64,000 nt of DNA from Desulforhabdus amnigena (GTDB taxonomy: Bacteria > Desulfobacterota > Syntrophobacteria > Syntrophobacterales > Syntrophobacteraceae): NCBI RefSeq assembly GCF_027925305.1, contig NZ_BSDR01000001.1:1949001-2013000 (forward strand). Reading direction: 5' to 3'. The translations under genes were made by a program, and so were the position numbers. Below, piece by piece: positions 1-12,624 of this stretch; the stretch's first letter is position 1; each line of letters opens with the position of its first letter. The notes under the pieces were generated by a model that saw nothing but the letters and a program-made list of their open reading frames with translations, was not told the origin of the DNA and did no database searches.

Positions 1-803
1 AGCAAGCCGAACAGCTTGAGGAGTTGGGCTTGCCCGAAGGGCTTTCCATTCTTGAAGATGATGACGATACGTTTTACTTGGTTATTGCAGCAGTCGCAGA
101 CAAAAAGGAGATCAAAGACTGGCTGAAAGAATCCGACCCCCCAAAAGAGATAAAAAAAACAGTGAGTGAAGCTTTGAAACAGGCCAAACCAAGACGGCCA
201 CGTGCGGAGGAGGTATCAAAAGGTAGAGGCCAGATGTGCAAAACCTTCTATGATATCAGAACGTTTGGTGCAGTTTTATCGCTCAAGACAGCCCCCAACT
301 GCGGCCAGGTTCGCGGCCCGGTTCAGCTCACCTTCGCACGCAGTATCGAACCTATCGTTCCGCTCGAACACAGCATCACCCGCATGGCTGTGGCCACCGA
401 AGCGGAAGCTGAAAAGCAGCAGGGCGACAACCGCACCATGGGCCGCAAGTTCACTGTGCCCTATGCCCTCTACCGTTGTCACGGTTTTGTTTCCGCTCCT
501 CTTGCAGAGCAAACAGGTTTTTCCGACGAAGACCTGAAATTATTCTGGGAAGCCCTGACCAGCATGTTCGAGCATGACCGCTCGGCGGCGCGTGGAGAAA
601 TGGCGACCCGCAAGCTGATTGTTTTCAAACACGATTCGAAGATGGGAAAAGCACCCGCCCATAAACTGTTCGATCTGGTCAAAGTAGAAAGGGTCAATGG
701 CGCTAAGGGACCGGCGAGATCGTTTGCCGACTATGTTGTGAAGGTAGACGAAACCTCTATACCGGCTGGAGTGATTCTAGAGAAGGAACTCGATGTACAC
801 TGA
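1..803 (+). CDS. cas7: Type I-C Cascade backbone protein Cas7 (Csd2), 5' end outside window
   Basis: Backbone subunit of the type I-C surveillance complex; it polymerises along the crRNA spacer. The frame is open from base 3, so the N-terminal part of the gene lies before the window; the TTG at 24 is only an internal codon. The visible part carries strong Csd2 signatures: [70 protein letters not shown] and APAHKLFD. The stretch before [10 protein letters not shown] is acidic and low in complexity (LEDDDD) and looks less conserved than the rest. The stop lies 11 bases inside cas4, so the two are translationally coupled. cas3, cas5 and cas8c would be expected upstream. Confidence 0.95.
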   Translation, partial: QAEQLEELGLPEGLSILEDDDDTFYLVIAAVADKKEIKDWLKESDPPKEIKKTVSEALKQAKPRRPRAEEVSKGRGQMCKTFYDIRTFGAVLSLKTAPNCGQVRGPVQLTFARSIEPIVPLEHSITRMAVATEAEAEKQQGDNRTMGRKFTVPYALYRCHGFVSAPLAEQTGFSDEDLKLFWEALTSMFEHDRSAARGEMATRKLIVFKHDSKMGKAPAHKLFDLVKVERVNGAKGPARSFADYVVKVDETSIPAGVILEKELDVH

Positions 804-1452
804 AGAAGACCTCCTCCCTCTCTCCGCCTTGCAGCATCTGCTCTTCTGTGAGCGGCAGTGCGCCCTGATCCACATCGAGCAGATATGGGTGGAAAACTTA
901 TACACGGCCGAGGGGCGCGTCATGCACGAGCGAGTGGATTCCGGTCGCAGCGAATCCCGACGGGATGTCCGCCTGGCGTTCGGTCTGCCTTTGCGCTCGC
1001 TCAGGCTGGGGCTGACGGGGAAAGCCGACGCGGTGGAGTTTCATCGCGAGGAAGGCAAAACGGGAGGAGAGAGGTCTTCCAGCTCACCCCTCTGGAGGCC
1101 TTTCCCCGTCGAGTACAAACGCGGTCGGCCCAAAAAGGAGCTCTGGGACAAGGTCCAGCTCTGCGCTCAGGCCATGTGCCTGGAAGAGATGCTGGATGTT
1201 GAAGTGCCCAGAGGCGCTCTTTTCTACGGCAAAACCCGCCGTCGGGTAGACGTGGTTTTTGACGCGGAACTGCGCCGCAAGACCGAGGAAACGGCCGGTC
1301 GATTGCATGACTTGATCGCTTCAGGCGTAACGCCGCCTGCGGTCTATGATGAAAAGTGTGAATCCTGCTCTTTCATTTCCTTGTGTCTTCCCAAGGCCAC
1401 GGGAGGCAAGCGCAGCGTGGCCCGGTATCTGGCCGAGATGATGCAAAGTTGA
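793..1452 (+). CDS. cas4: CRISPR adaptation nuclease Cas4 (type I-C)
   Basis: RecB-like iron-sulfur nuclease, 219 residues, that in type I-C works with Cas1-Cas2 to trim prespacers and select those with the right PAM. Seen in the sequence: an N-terminal [10 protein letters not shown] cysteine segment, nuclease motifs GKADAVEF and [10 protein letters not shown], the QLCAQAM segment, and the C-terminal cysteine cluster [10 protein letters not shown], which together would hold the Fe-S cluster. The ATG overlaps the end of cas7 by 11 bases. In most I-C loci cas1 follows at once; here cas1 starts 587 bases later, with a toxin-like gene between them. Confidence 0.95.
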   Translation: MYTEEDLLPLSALQHLLFCERQCALIHIEQIWVENLYTAEGRVMHERVDSGRSESRRDVRLAFGLPLRSLRLGLTGKADAVEFHREEGKTGGERSSSSPLWRPFPVEYKRGRPKKELWDKVQLCAQAMCLEEMLDVEVPRGALFYGKTRRRVDVVFDAELRRKTEETAGRLHDLIASGVTPPAVYDEKCESCSFISLCLPKATGGKRSVARYLAEMMQS

Positions 1453-1543
1453 GGGGCACATGTACAGCTTTCCCTGCCCTGGATTGTATCGTACCATTAC
1501 TGTTAAAGGCCGTGATAAAATGCTTGCAGGCGCTTTATAGGGG

Positions 1544-1783
1544 ATGAAGCCAACACAAGATTTGGAGGTTGCCTGGGAGATCCGTCAGCTTGCAGACAAG
1601 AACTTTCAGTTGTTGAAGAAGAATCCGCGATATCCTTCTCTTCAATTCAAGAAAATCGATGAATTGTGGTCTGTGAGAGTTGGTCTTGCACATCGAGCAT
1701 TGGCTGTCGAAGATGGCGATGACTTCATCTGGGTATGGCTTGGCACCCATGACGATTACGAAAAAATGATAAAAGGGTGTTAA
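1544..1783 (+). CDS. RelE/ParE-like toxin, possibly N-terminally damaged, inside the cas operon
   Basis: Protein of 79 residues resembling the small RelE/ParE-superfamily toxins that contain ADKNFxLLKKNPxxPSLxFKK, WSVRVGLxxRALA and WxGTHDDYEKMI. Members usually open with an aromatic FWxxYxxLP segment. Here the reading frame starts at ATG 1544 and reads DLEVAWEIRQLAD, while another frame over the same bases reads IWRLP, so the first strand may have been lost by a frameshift. I see no clear antitoxin gene beside it; 1453-1543 has only a few codons before the stop at about 1538. It sits between cas4 and cas1 in the same direction. It may be a selfish or addiction gene or a decaying remnant. The function is inferred from family resemblance only. 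Confidence 0.6.
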   Translation: MKPTQDLEVAWEIRQLADKNFQLLKKNPRYPSLQFKKIDELWSVRVGLAHRALAVEDGDDFIWVWLGTHDDYEKMIKGC

Positions 1784-2039
1784 CCGCCAGACGGGATAAG
1801 CCCGCAAGGAACTCCTTGAGCCTTGTGGCACATGTCAGTTACCCATTGAATAGGGCTGCATTACGATAGGAAGACATGATACATCCGCGTGTTGTGGGGG
1901 GTAAACGGGATTCCGAGTAAATGCTCACCCTTTCATTCTCTAATCTCGCAGGTCGCCACTTTGATGTTTGGTCATACCTTAGAAAAAGGGCTTTGGGGGA
2001 GTTTCTCGTGGATCTTACGAAGTTCAGTTAAGGAGGGTC
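1784..2039 (+). other. Non-coding gap before cas1
   Basis: No convincing gene seen. The only firm signal is a strong ribosome-binding site (AAGGAGG) at about 2031-2037 just before the cas1 start, which suggests that cas1 is translated independently of cas4 despite the intervening toxin gene. Confidence 0.6.
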
Positions 2040-3071
2040 ATGAAAAAGCACCTCAACACCTTGTATGTTACGACCCAGGGTGCTTACCTGTCCAAGGAAG
2101 GTGAAACCGTGTTGGTTTCCGTGGAAGGCGAAAAGCGCCTGCAGGTTCCGGTGCACACCCTCGGAGGCATTGTCTGCTTTGGCCGGGTGAGCTGCAGTCC
2201 TTTTCTGATGGGCTTTTGTGCCGAAAACAATGTGGGACTCAGCTTTCTGACGGAAAGCGGCCGATTCATGGCGCGGGTACAGGGGCCGGTCTCCGGAAAT
2301 GTACTGCTTCGTCGCGAACAATACCGCCGCGCCGATGCACCCGAATTTTCGACCGCAATGGCAAGGTTCTTTGTGGCTGGAAAAATCGCCAATGCCAGGA
2401 CGGTCCTGCAGCGCGCCATTAGAGATCATGGCGACAAGATCGCTCAATCTGAGGTCGAGAGTGCCGTGGCCTGGCTCGCGGGCGCCCAAAAGCGACTGGA
2501 AACCATTGATTCCCTGGATGCCGTAAGGGGGATCGAAGGCGATACAGCCCGCTGGTATTTCAGCGTCTTCGATCACCTGATCACCAGTCAAAAAGATAGC
2601 TTCAGATTCAAAGGGCGAAACCGGCGCCCACCTTTAGATAATGTCAATTGTTTGCTGTCGTTTCTCTACACATTGTTGGTGCATGACGTTCGTTCAGCTC
2701 TTGAAGGCGTGGGACTCGATCCGGCTGTGGGCTTTCTGCATCGCGACCGACCCGGCCGCCCCGGCCTCGCACTGGACCTGATGGAGGAGTTCCGTCCATT
2801 CCTGGCTGACCGACTGGTTTTATCCCTCATCAATCTCGGACAGGTAAACGCAAAGGGATTCAGCAAATCGGAGACGGGAGCCGTTACCATGACGGACGAT
2901 ACCCGAAAGGGGGTTATCGTGGCCTACCAAAAGCGCAAGCAAGATGAGATTCTGCACCCTTTTCTCGGTGAAAAGGTGGCCATCGGGATTCTCTTCCATA
3001 TACAGGCGCTTTTGCTGGCACGCTACCTGAGAGGTGATCTGGACGGTTATCCGCCGTTTGTCTGGAGGTGA
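2040..3071 (+). CDS. cas1: CRISPR integrase Cas1 (type I-C)
   Basis: Metal-dependent integrase of the adaptation complex, 343 residues, typical for subtype I-C. Opening KKHLNTLYVTTQGAYLSKEGE is the I-C form. The three catalytic positions are present: Glu in RGIEGDTARWYF, His in GFLHRDRPGRPG, and the acidic cluster in LALDLMEEFRPF. The ATG at 2040 follows AAGGAGG. cas2 follows after 6 bases. Together with cas4 upstream and cas2 downstream it would serve the array that starts at 3553. Confidence 0.97.
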   Translation: MKKHLNTLYVTTQGAYLSKEGETVLVSVEGEKRLQVPVHTLGGIVCFGRVSCSPFLMGFCAENNVGLSFLTESGRFMARVQGPVSGNVLLRREQYRRADAPEFSTAMARFFVAGKIANARTVLQRAIRDHGDKIAQSEVESAVAWLAGAQKRLETIDSLDAVRGIEGDTARWYFSVFDHLITSQKDSFRFKGRNRRPPLDNVNCLLSFLYTLLVHDVRSALEGVGLDPAVGFLHRDRPGRPGLALDLMEEFRPFLADRLVLSLINLGQVNAKGFSKSETGAVTMTDDTRKGVIVAYQKRKQDEILHPFLGEKVAIGILFHIQALLLARYLRGDLDGYPPFVWR

Positions 3072-3077
3072 TGAATC

Positions 3078-3368
3078 ATGATGGTGCTGATCAGCTATGA
3101 CGTAGCCACCAAGGATAGCAATGGACAGAAACGTCTGCGGGGGGTAGCGAAAATTTGCAAGAATTATGGGCAAAGGGTCCAATATTCGGTCTTCGAATGC
3201 ATAGTGGATCCAGCCCAATGGACACTACTGCGGCAGAAGTTGCAGGATGTGATCGATCCCTCTGAAGACAGCCTGCGCTTCTATTTTCTGGGCGCCAACT
3301 GGCAGAAACGGGTAGAGCACATCGGAGCCAAGCCCTCTTTTGACCAGGAAGGTCCCCTCATTGCCTAA
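3078..3368 (+). CDS. cas2: CRISPR adaptation protein Cas2 (type I-C)
   Basis: Small ferredoxin-fold dimer, 96 residues, that bridges two Cas1 dimers. Begins [24 protein letters not shown], with the conserved Asp of the first strand, then [13 protein letters not shown] and LRFYFLG, all typical of I-C Cas2. Two ATG codons are in line at 3078 and 3081; either could start it. It closes the cas operon; the leader begins directly after the stop. Confidence 0.96.
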   Translation: MMVLISYDVATKDSNGQKRLRGVAKICKNYGQRVQYSVFECIVDPAQWTLLRQKLQDVIDPSEDSLRFYFLGANWQKRVEHIGAKPSFDQEGPLIA

Positions 3369-3552
3369 CGCCCCGCGAACCCCAAGCTCACATCTTGAAC
3401 CCTGGAGGTTCGCGGACCCGTAATTTACCCAAAATTCGGAGGAGATAAATTTTTATAGAGGCAGCTGGTTCGGCTGAACATCGGTTTTTTTATTAGAGTT
3501 CGCGGATCAGTTCTTGAAAATAATGTATTTTCATTTAGATGAAGGTTATACA
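3369..3552 (+). promoter_or_regulatory. Leader of the type I-C array
   Basis: The 184 bases between cas2 and the first repeat are AT-rich toward the array and carry no gene. CCGCGAACC (3373-3381) pairs perfectly with GGTTCGCGG (3407-3415), a 9-bp stem just after cas2. The GTTCGCGGA half recurs as a direct copy near 3497. A weak promoter-like pair (TTGAAA near 3514 and an AT-rich block 16 bases on) precedes the first repeat. Transcription of the pre-crRNA is expected on the plus strand from here. Confidence 0.75.
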
Positions 3553-8143
<4,591 letters not shown>

Positions 8144-8162
<19 letters not shown>

Positions 8163-8275
8163 AGGTTTCTCGGAATTGAAATCCGAGAGCTATGAGGGAC
8201 GGGGATCCAAGGAAGGAGCGGACTGTCGCATGCCGGTTGTAGCCTGGAGGAGAGCCCTGCTGCTGAGCTATCAAC
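8144..8275 (+). other. Truncated terminal repeat fused to a hairpin element shared with the type III array
   Basis: The last repeat breaks off after GCGGGGG. Next comes GGAGGTTTCTCGG, then AATTGAAATCCGAGAGC (8161-8190). TCTCGGA and TCCGAGA form a perfect 7-bp stem around ATTGAAA. The same arrangement, with about 27 of 32 bases alike, follows the truncated last repeat of the unrelated array at 55401-55432. A weaker resemblance continues downstream (GAGAGCCCTG near 8250 against GAGTAAAGCCCTG near 55476). It has no T-tract, so it is not a standard intrinsic terminator. Function unknown. Confidence 0.7.
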
Positions 8276-8382
8276 CATGCACTTTCTGAGTTGAAAAATC
8301 GAGGATCACGGGTTAATTTTCCGCTGGAAAGCGGGGGCAAAGGACCGGATTTTATTCTGCAGTGCCGGCTTATAACGTTTTT

Positions 8383-8515
8383 ATATGAAAAAAGGCTCAT
8401 GGTTCATAGCTCATGGCTCATGATAACATCGTGTTTCAAGAGCGTTTCCCGCTTTCCATATTGGCTTGCATCTCTTTGCCTTTTTCATTTTTCGTTGTGA
8501 CTGTTCCGGTCATGG
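8383..8515. repeat. Dispersed repeat, inverted partner near 12303-12583
   Basis: Two units lie side by side. 8383-8425 is a run of ATGGCTCATG/ATGGTTCATAG-like heptads; 8437-8515 is a roughly 80-bp unit beginning TTTCAAGAGCGTTTCCCGC. Both recur in inverted orientation at 12540-12583 and 12303-12385, so they bracket the genes between 8.5 and 12.3 kb. The ATGAGCC unit also recurs at about 15717-15742. Confidence 0.8.
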
Positions 8516-8598
8516 GAGTTCATTTCGCTCGAACCAGCAAAAAATTGTGTCAAGGTGCATCGTTTTTTAAGCCCGTGGAGATCCTTGCGGAGGATAAA

Positions 8599-9165
8599 AT
8601 GTTTGGCTCGCGTTTGATGGTGTCCTTACTCATTCTGGTTGGCCTGCTGTTCTGTGTGCCCACGCATTCGCAGGCAATGATGGTGGGGCTCAGTACAAAG
8701 GAACTCACCGGCAATTCGGAGCTTGCCCTGGTTGGCCGGGTCGAAAAGGTCAATTCCCATTGGAATGCCGATGGAACGATGATCTTCACCACAGCGGAGA
8801 TCCGCGTGGAAGAACCTCTGAAAGGAGATGCCTCACCCGGGCAAACGGTTACGGTTACCTGCGAAGGTGGAGAGGTCGGAAACATGGGGCTCAGAGTTTC
8901 CGACTCGGCAACGTTTACGAGAGGCGAAAAGGTAATCGTTTTTCTCGAACCTGAGGCGAAGCAGGTCGCTGAGGCAAGGGCAAAACCGCATTCGCAATTG
9001 GGGGGCGCTTACAAACTGGTTGGGAAGGCGCAGGGAAAATACACGGTGGATAAGGATGGAATTGCCAGGAAAAAGGGCTTTTCTTTAGCCGGTAAATCGG
9101 AGTCGGTCGAAAATGATATTCCCGAGGCCAATCTGGTCGACAAGATTAAAAGAGAGGTGCGGTAA
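8599..9165 (+). CDS. Secreted protein of unknown function
   Basis: Protein of 188 residues. ATG 8599 is chosen because GCGGAGGA lies 5-6 bases upstream and the protein then starts with a clear signal peptide (FGSRLMVSLLILVGLLFC, cleavage near HSQA). The mature part has a beta-rich pattern (ELALVGRVEKVNSHWN, TAEIRVEEPLKG, TVTVTCEGGEVG, GEKVIVFLEPE) like small exported proteins that often sit beside metalloproteases. Its stop overlaps the start of the next gene (TAATG), so the pair is co-translated. I do not recognise a named family with certainty. Confidence 0.75.
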   Translation: MFGSRLMVSLLILVGLLFCVPTHSQAMMVGLSTKELTGNSELALVGRVEKVNSHWNADGTMIFTTAEIRVEEPLKGDASPGQTVTVTCEGGEVGNMGLRVSDSATFTRGEKVIVFLEPEAKQVAEARAKPHSQLGGAYKLVGKAQGKYTVDKDGIARKKGFSLAGKSESVENDIPEANLVDKIKREVR

Positions 9166-9767
9166 TGAAAAAGTTCCCCCTGTTCCTCTTTTCCGGCCTG
9201 ATCCTTTTCTGCTTTCTGTCCTCAACTGACGCAGGAGCGTTCGAAGCTAGCAAAACCGATTCAGGCAAGCTCATAAAGTGGGCGTTTCCCCAGGAAACCT
9301 ATCGCATTAACGCCTCAGGCGGACCGTCCGGCAGTATCAAGGCCATCCGCCGTTCGGCAGCGACCTGGACGAATGTTACAGGATCATCATTCATTTTTAT
9401 ATACGGCGGTAAAACAACGAGTACAGCGTATGGTATAAACGATGGAGAAAACCTGATGAATTTCGGTAAGCTGCCCCTGGGCACCCTCGCAGAAAACTAC
9501 AACTGGTATAATCCGATTACGGGCAGGGTGTACGATAGCGATATCAAGTTCAATACCCGCTACAAATGGGCGACAACGGGCGTTGCCGGATATTACGACG
9601 TACAAAATATCGCAACGCACGAAATGGGCCATTCGCTCTCCCTTGCAGACCTTTATGGCCCGGGTGATACCGCAAAAACCATGTACGGCTATTCCTCTGA
9701 AAGCGAAATAAAGAAGCGGTCCCTGACACGCGACGACATCAATGGAATAAAGTATCTTTATCCATGA
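9165..9767 (+). CDS. Secreted matrixin-type zinc metalloprotease
   Basis: Protein of 200 residues with a signal peptide (KKFPLFLFSGLILFCFLSS) followed by a single compact protease domain. The zinc helix reads HEMGHSLSLAD near residues 149-159: the two His and the Glu of HExxH are present, but the third ligand position, usually His in HExxHxxGxxH, is Asp. TMYGYSS, about 15 residues later, is the likely Met-turn. KWAFPQETYRIN and WNPITG-like strands match the matrixin N-terminal fold. The start overlaps the upstream secreted protein by one base, suggesting a co-exported partner. Confidence 0.8.
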   Translation: MKKFPLFLFSGLILFCFLSSTDAGAFEASKTDSGKLIKWAFPQETYRINASGGPSGSIKAIRRSAATWTNVTGSSFIFIYGGKTTSTAYGINDGENLMNFGKLPLGTLAENYNWYNPITGRVYDSDIKFNTRYKWATTGVAGYYDVQNIATHEMGHSLSLADLYGPGDTAKTMYGYSSESEIKKRSLTRDDINGIKYLYP

Positions 9768-9788
9768 TTCCTCTATCCCGCCGGAACC

Positions 9789-9971
9789 TTGAACACGGAT
9801 GCGGCTCGGATTGTTGTTGCACACCTGGAACAGATATCTCGCACCGGTTTGAAACCCGCTCACATCCGGAACCGGAGACAAGCCATGAAATTCGCACAGG
9901 CAGTTCAGATCCATCAGGAGAGCCGTCGGCACCTCAACGTCCTCTCCGTATGTAGATCAGGAGTATCATGA
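9789..9971 (+). CDS. Possible small protein overlapping the acyltransferase start
   Basis: Open frame of 60 codons from TTG 9789 with an even composition (NTDAARIVVAHLEQISRTG) and a stop that overlaps the ATG of the next gene as ATGA, the arrangement seen in coupled genes. The ribosome-binding site is weak and I recognise no family, so this may be chance. If it is not a gene, 9768-9967 is simply an intergenic gap. Confidence 0.25.
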   Translation: MNTDAARIVVAHLEQISRTGLKPAHIRNRRQAMKFAQAVQIHQESRRHLNVLSVCRSGVS

Positions 9972-11227
9972 TCTACAGTCTAAACGGACAGAGCACAATT
10001 CAGCAGACTTCCAGCACTGCAGGCCGGACCTCCATCTCCCAGATCCATACCCTGCGTGTTCTGGCGATGCTTGGAGTCTTCCTGCACCACCTCTGGAATA
10101 CGGTCATTTTGACTCCCGTTGGTTCCCTCCAGTGGGGGCTCGATGTGATCTTCGACACGGCATCCGATGGCGTGATCCTTTTCAACGTCCTTTCGGGTTT
10201 CCTGCTCGCCTTGCCGTACCTCGGCCCGGAACGCCGCACTTTTATCGGGTACGGGAACTTCCTCCACAGGCGTTTCCTGCGGATCATTCCCCCTTACTAT
10301 CTCGCGCTGCTCCCCTTTTCCCTGGCAAATATTCTGATCTTTCACGTTCCCCTGGATTCGGCCCTTCGTACTCTGCTGCTGCATCTTGGTTTTCTAAATT
10401 CCTTCGACTATTCCATGATGGCCAGCAACTTTTCCCATTTCTGGTATCTCGGCATGCTGGCCCAGTTTTACCTGCTATTTCCCTTCTTTCTGAGATTCTT
10501 CGAGCGTGTCGGTTCCAACAAGGCCATCGTCTGGATCGTGGCCATGTGCTGGATCGGGTGGGCCGGTCTGTATGCTTATCTTTCATTGTATCCGGAGTCT
10601 TCCCTGGGAATGGCCGGGTACCTCATGCATTTCAATCTCCCGGGACGCCTGCCCGAATTCGCCGCAGGCATGTGGCTCGCTTCCCGCTGGACCTCATCGG
10701 CGCCCGCTCTGCGCACTGCGATCTTCGATCGGCCCTTTACCCTGGTTTTTCTCGCGATGTTGGCGGGCATCGTCCTGGGCACTCCCTTTCTCGGCAGACT
10801 GGGCATGCCCTGGACCCATATGTACCATGTGTCGCTCTGCATGGTTCTCGTGGTGCCCCTCATCCTCTGGACGCCCGTTGCCGCGCTGGGGAAAATGGGC
10901 GTCATACAGAAACTTTCGCTTCATTCCTATGCGATTTATATCGTGCATGAACCTCTGTTCAGCTACGTGGGTATCCTGCCCAACAAGGTTCCCCACAAGC
11001 TGAGCATCTTCCTTGTGCTCGCGCTCCTGCTGTTGGCGCTCTCCTACCTCGCCGCCACAGTCCTGGATCGAGTTTCAGGAGAGATGCTGAAAAAATTCGC
11101 GGACTGGAAAAAGCACGTTCAGGCGGGATTGCACATTTTAAAGATTCCTTTGAAAATCTCCCGTGGCTCCTCTGCGCCGGAAAAAGTTCTCGCGGCGAAA
11201 CCCGCGTGCGACCGCTGCAAAAAATGA
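9968..11227 (+). CDS. Membrane acyltransferase (acyltransferase family 3, OafA-like)
   Basis: Integral membrane protein of 419 residues with about ten hydrophobic segments. It has the family hallmarks: an early His in the first segment (RVLAMLGVFLHHLWN), the cytoplasmic Arg-rich turn FLHRRFLRIIPPYYLAL, HFWYLGMLAQFYLLFPFF and, near the end, KLSLHSYAIYIVHEPLF. Such proteins transfer O-acyl groups to sugars of surface polysaccharide, LPS or exported metabolites; the substrate cannot be told. ATG 9968 is preceded by CAGGAG. It stands alone, with the ADP-ribosylglycohydrolase gene convergent to it. Confidence 0.88.
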   Translation: MIYSLNGQSTIQQTSSTAGRTSISQIHTLRVLAMLGVFLHHLWNTVILTPVGSLQWGLDVIFDTASDGVILFNVLSGFLLALPYLGPERRTFIGYGNFLHRRFLRIIPPYYLALLPFSLANILIFHVPLDSALRTLLLHLGFLNSFDYSMMASNFSHFWYLGMLAQFYLLFPFFLRFFERVGSNKAIVWIVAMCWIGWAGLYAYLSLYPESSLGMAGYLMHFNLPGRLPEFAAGMWLASRWTSSAPALRTAIFDRPFTLVFLAMLAGIVLGTPFLGRLGMPWTHMYHVSLCMVLVVPLILWTPVAALGKMGVIQKLSLHSYAIYIVHEPLFSYVGILPNKVPHKLSIFLVLALLLLALSYLAATVLDRVSGEMLKKFADWKKHVQAGLHILKIPLKISRGSSAPEKVLAAKPACDRCKK

Positions 11228-11296
11228 CATCGTAAAAGCGGACGCACTCATCCTCGAAACCTGTTTCTCCATTATCCTCTATCCTCTCTTGCCCGT

Positions 11297-12169
11297 TCAA
11301 ACGGCAAAGCCTTCAGGCAGAGGCTCCCTGCACCGGACCCAGAGTGGTGGAATCTCCGGGGCCGAGAGGGCGACGATCCCCCCGACGATGGCGCACGTGG
11401 TATCGCAATCCCCTCTTCCGGCCGCCGTGCGCCAGAGAGCCTCTTCAAAATCATGCAGAGTGTGGGCCGCATTCCAGATACAAAAGGGAACGGTATCCTG
11501 AGCTGAAACGCGTCTGCCGGTCCCGAGCTTGCGTATGGCTTCCTTCAAACCTTCCCTTGGAATCTCCAGCGACATTTCGATGGATTTTCGAGTCAAAGAT
11601 TCGGGCACGAAAGCGAGGACTTCCCCAATGAAGTCGTTGCCCGAAGGGCAGTGGGCGCTCCCTGCAACCGCTGCCGCGGCGGCGACGGCCATGGCTCCCG
11701 CCTGGGCTTCGGGATGGGCATGGGTGATGACGGCGGCAAGCCTCGCTTCCGAAGCCGCACGGGCGGGGTCCCCCGCAAAGTAGCCGCCGACGGGCGCTAT
11801 GCGCATGGCCGAGCCGTTGCCGTAAGAACCCCCGCCAAACAGGGCAGGAGCCGCCTCGCGCCAGTCTTCGCCCGCGTGAATGCGAGAGAGCAGCAACCTG
11901 GCTCCGCCTGCATACCCGCGATATGGCTGTTCCATGAAGCGGCGCGCGAATGCCCGGGCCAAGACGTCCTGGTCGATCTTTCCATGATTTTTCAGCACTT
12001 CCACGACGGAAAGCGCCATGTGCGTGTCATCCGTCCAGGGCCACGGGCCCGACGGCAGCTTCCGTGTCTCGAACACGGAAGCGGGAAGGGAAAAAAAGAG
12101 CTCTCCAAATGCGTCCCCTACCGATAATCCCTCCAGGCTGAGCAACGCTTTTTCGATGGATGCGGTCAT
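11297..12169 (-). CDS. ADP-ribosylglycohydrolase family protein (DraG-like)
   Basis: Predicted hydrolase of about 290 residues removing ADP-ribose from proteins or small molecules. Signatures: GLSVGDAFGELFF at the N-terminus, the metal-binding WTDDTHMALS, YAGGARLLL, SYGNGSAMRIAPVG, and the C-terminal metal site GDCDTTCAIVGGIVA, together giving the two-magnesium centre of the family. The frame is open upstream to 12271, but ATG 12169 has GAGGAGA about 6 bases before it and starts just before the conserved fold. DraG proteins can reverse nitrogenase reductase inactivation, but nothing nearby points to nitrogen fixation, so the target is open. Confidence 0.85.
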   Translation of the reverse strand: MTASIEKALLSLEGLSVGDAFGELFFSLPASVFETRKLPSGPWPWTDDTHMALSVVEVLKNHGKIDQDVLARAFARRFMEQPYRGYAGGARLLLSRIHAGEDWREAAPALFGGGSYGNGSAMRIAPVGGYFAGDPARAASEARLAAVITHAHPEAQAGAMAVAAAAAVAGSAHCPSGNDFIGEVLAFVPESLTRKSIEMSLEIPREGLKEAIRKLGTGRRVSAQDTVPFCIWNAAHTLHDFEEALWRTAAGRGDCDTTCAIVGGIVALSAPEIPPLWVRCREPLPEGFAV

Positions 12170-12302
12170 AGCCTTCTCCTCATTCATTCTCTGCTCGCAG
12201 TTCTCATTCATGGTGAACACAGCCCACTCTACAGAATGTTTCAAATGGCTTGTCTTTCGCGAAAACCTCATTTATACCTCAAGCCGTTCGCATTAAAACT
12301 TC

Positions 12303-12583
12303 CATGACTGGAACGGTCACAACGAAAAATGAAAAAGGCAAAGAAATGCAAGCCAATATGGAAAGCGGGAAACGCTCTTGAAAAGCGATCTTATACTGTG
12401 AACGGTTGAAATCTTGACTTCTGTAAGTTTTGTAGGAGCGCCTTCCAGGCGCGAATTTTTTAGGAGCAGGCTATTTTTGTCGCGGCTGGAAGCCGCTCCT
12501 ACAAGATCGTCAAGAAGTCGGGTCTCATCCGCCCGGAGTATATCATGAGCCATGAGCTATGAACCATGAGCCTTTTTACATAA
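12303..12583. repeat. Inverted copy of the 8.4-kb repeats with a REP-like unit inserted
   Basis: 12303-12385 is the reverse complement of 8437-8515 with a few mismatches, and 12540-12583 the reverse complement of 8383-8425. Between them, 12431-12505 holds a REP-like pair: TGTAGGAGCGCCTTCCAGGC at one end and GGCTGGAAGCCGCTCCTACA at the other, able to fold as hairpins. In the left copy the two units touch, so the REP-like unit may have inserted here. No gene seen. Confidence 0.75.
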
Positions 12584-12624
12584 AGGTCCAAAGGCTGAAA
12601 AGCGAAAGGTCAAACAGAAGGCAA

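Noticed and set aside
12317-12553. Minus-strand frame ending FKSVSRFPYWLAFLCLFHFSL
   Set aside because: The tail is encoded by a dispersed repeat also present at 8437-8515, so it is not a conserved gene.
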